NCBI RefSeq assembly: GCF_040026395.1
Contig: NZ_CP157278.1
Span: 1,364,001 to 1,428,000, forward strand
Direction: 5' to 3'
DNA from: Pedobacter lusitanus
GTDB taxonomy: Bacteria; Bacteroidota; Bacteroidia; Sphingobacteriales; Sphingobacteriaceae
Length of the DNA: 64,000 bases
The translations under genes were made by a program, and so were the position numbers. Below, in pieces: positions 63,398-64,000 of the stretch. Position 1 is the stretch's first letter, and the number at the start of each line of letters is the position of its first letter. Below the pieces are notes generated by a model. That model saw only the letters and a list, made by a program, of their open reading frames with translations. It was not told where the DNA came from and ran no database searches.

Positions 63398-64000
<603 letters not shown>

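Overview
The window looks like chromosome of a Bacteroidota bacterium, most likely a Pedobacter-like member of the Sphingobacteriaceae. This rests on protein content (DUF6266, CbpA/CbpM, a secreted astacin lipoprotein, GH35 and GH18 enzymes, paired SCO proteins, WG-repeat protein), on AT-rich spacers, and on several TAnnTTTG promoter boxes, the -7 element typical of this phylum. The assignment is inference from gene content; no 16S gene is present.

Positions 1 to about 17,500 are an integrated defence island. It lies directly behind the 3' end of mnmE (trmE), a known target for integrative elements. The mnmE-proximal end carries an XRE regulator with a striking tandem-palindrome operator, a two-HTH excisionase-like protein and a tyrosine recombinase. 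Behind them lie: an ABC ATPase with a HEPN-like tail plus a DUF6602 putative nuclease; a mobile-element scar of about 0.9 kb with no intact gene; a SIR2-HerA pair; a nucleotidyltransferase-like gene; a DUF3644/HEPN gene; a defence-type reverse transcriptase with a 304-bp non-coding leader; and a three-gene operon led by a DUF4297-like nuclease. The outer end of the island lies left of the window.

From 17.5 to 36 kb the content is ordinary chromosome: mnmE, an AI-2E family permease, DUF6266, dgt, argS, arginase and a divergent arginine decarboxylase (arginine use and polyamine synthesis), then an MFS exporter / AraC regulator / siderophore-interacting protein group. The exporter and the siderophore-interacting protein share the same promoter architecture. 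A lone unrecognised gene is followed by a 24-bp minisatellite and a 30-bp perfect inverted repeat, then hsp20, a thioesterase, a RibD-like reductase, a GlcD-type oxidase and folB.

From 36 to 50 kb there are a glutaryl-CoA-dehydrogenase-like enzyme, an SRPBCC protein, a secreted astacin-like protease with a lectin-like tail, a GH35 beta-galactosidase, lysA and lysC with a tiny membrane-protein gene wedged between them on the other strand, a phosphohexomutase, a LacI regulator and the cbpA-cbpM chaperone pair.

From 49 to 64 kb a long minus-strand run holds fabH, a small cysteine-containing protein, a lipoprotein, a SCO protein, a PepSY membrane protein, an exported superoxide dismutase, a PoxB-type enzyme and a 2-hydroxyacid dehydrogenase. 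Divergent from fabH are a second SCO protein and a cytochrome c lipoprotein. RNase P RNA, an NtrC-type regulator with an altered GAFTGA loop, an NlpE-like lipoprotein, two small exported proteins, a gluconokinase-like FGGY kinase and the 3' part of a GH18 enzyme complete the window.
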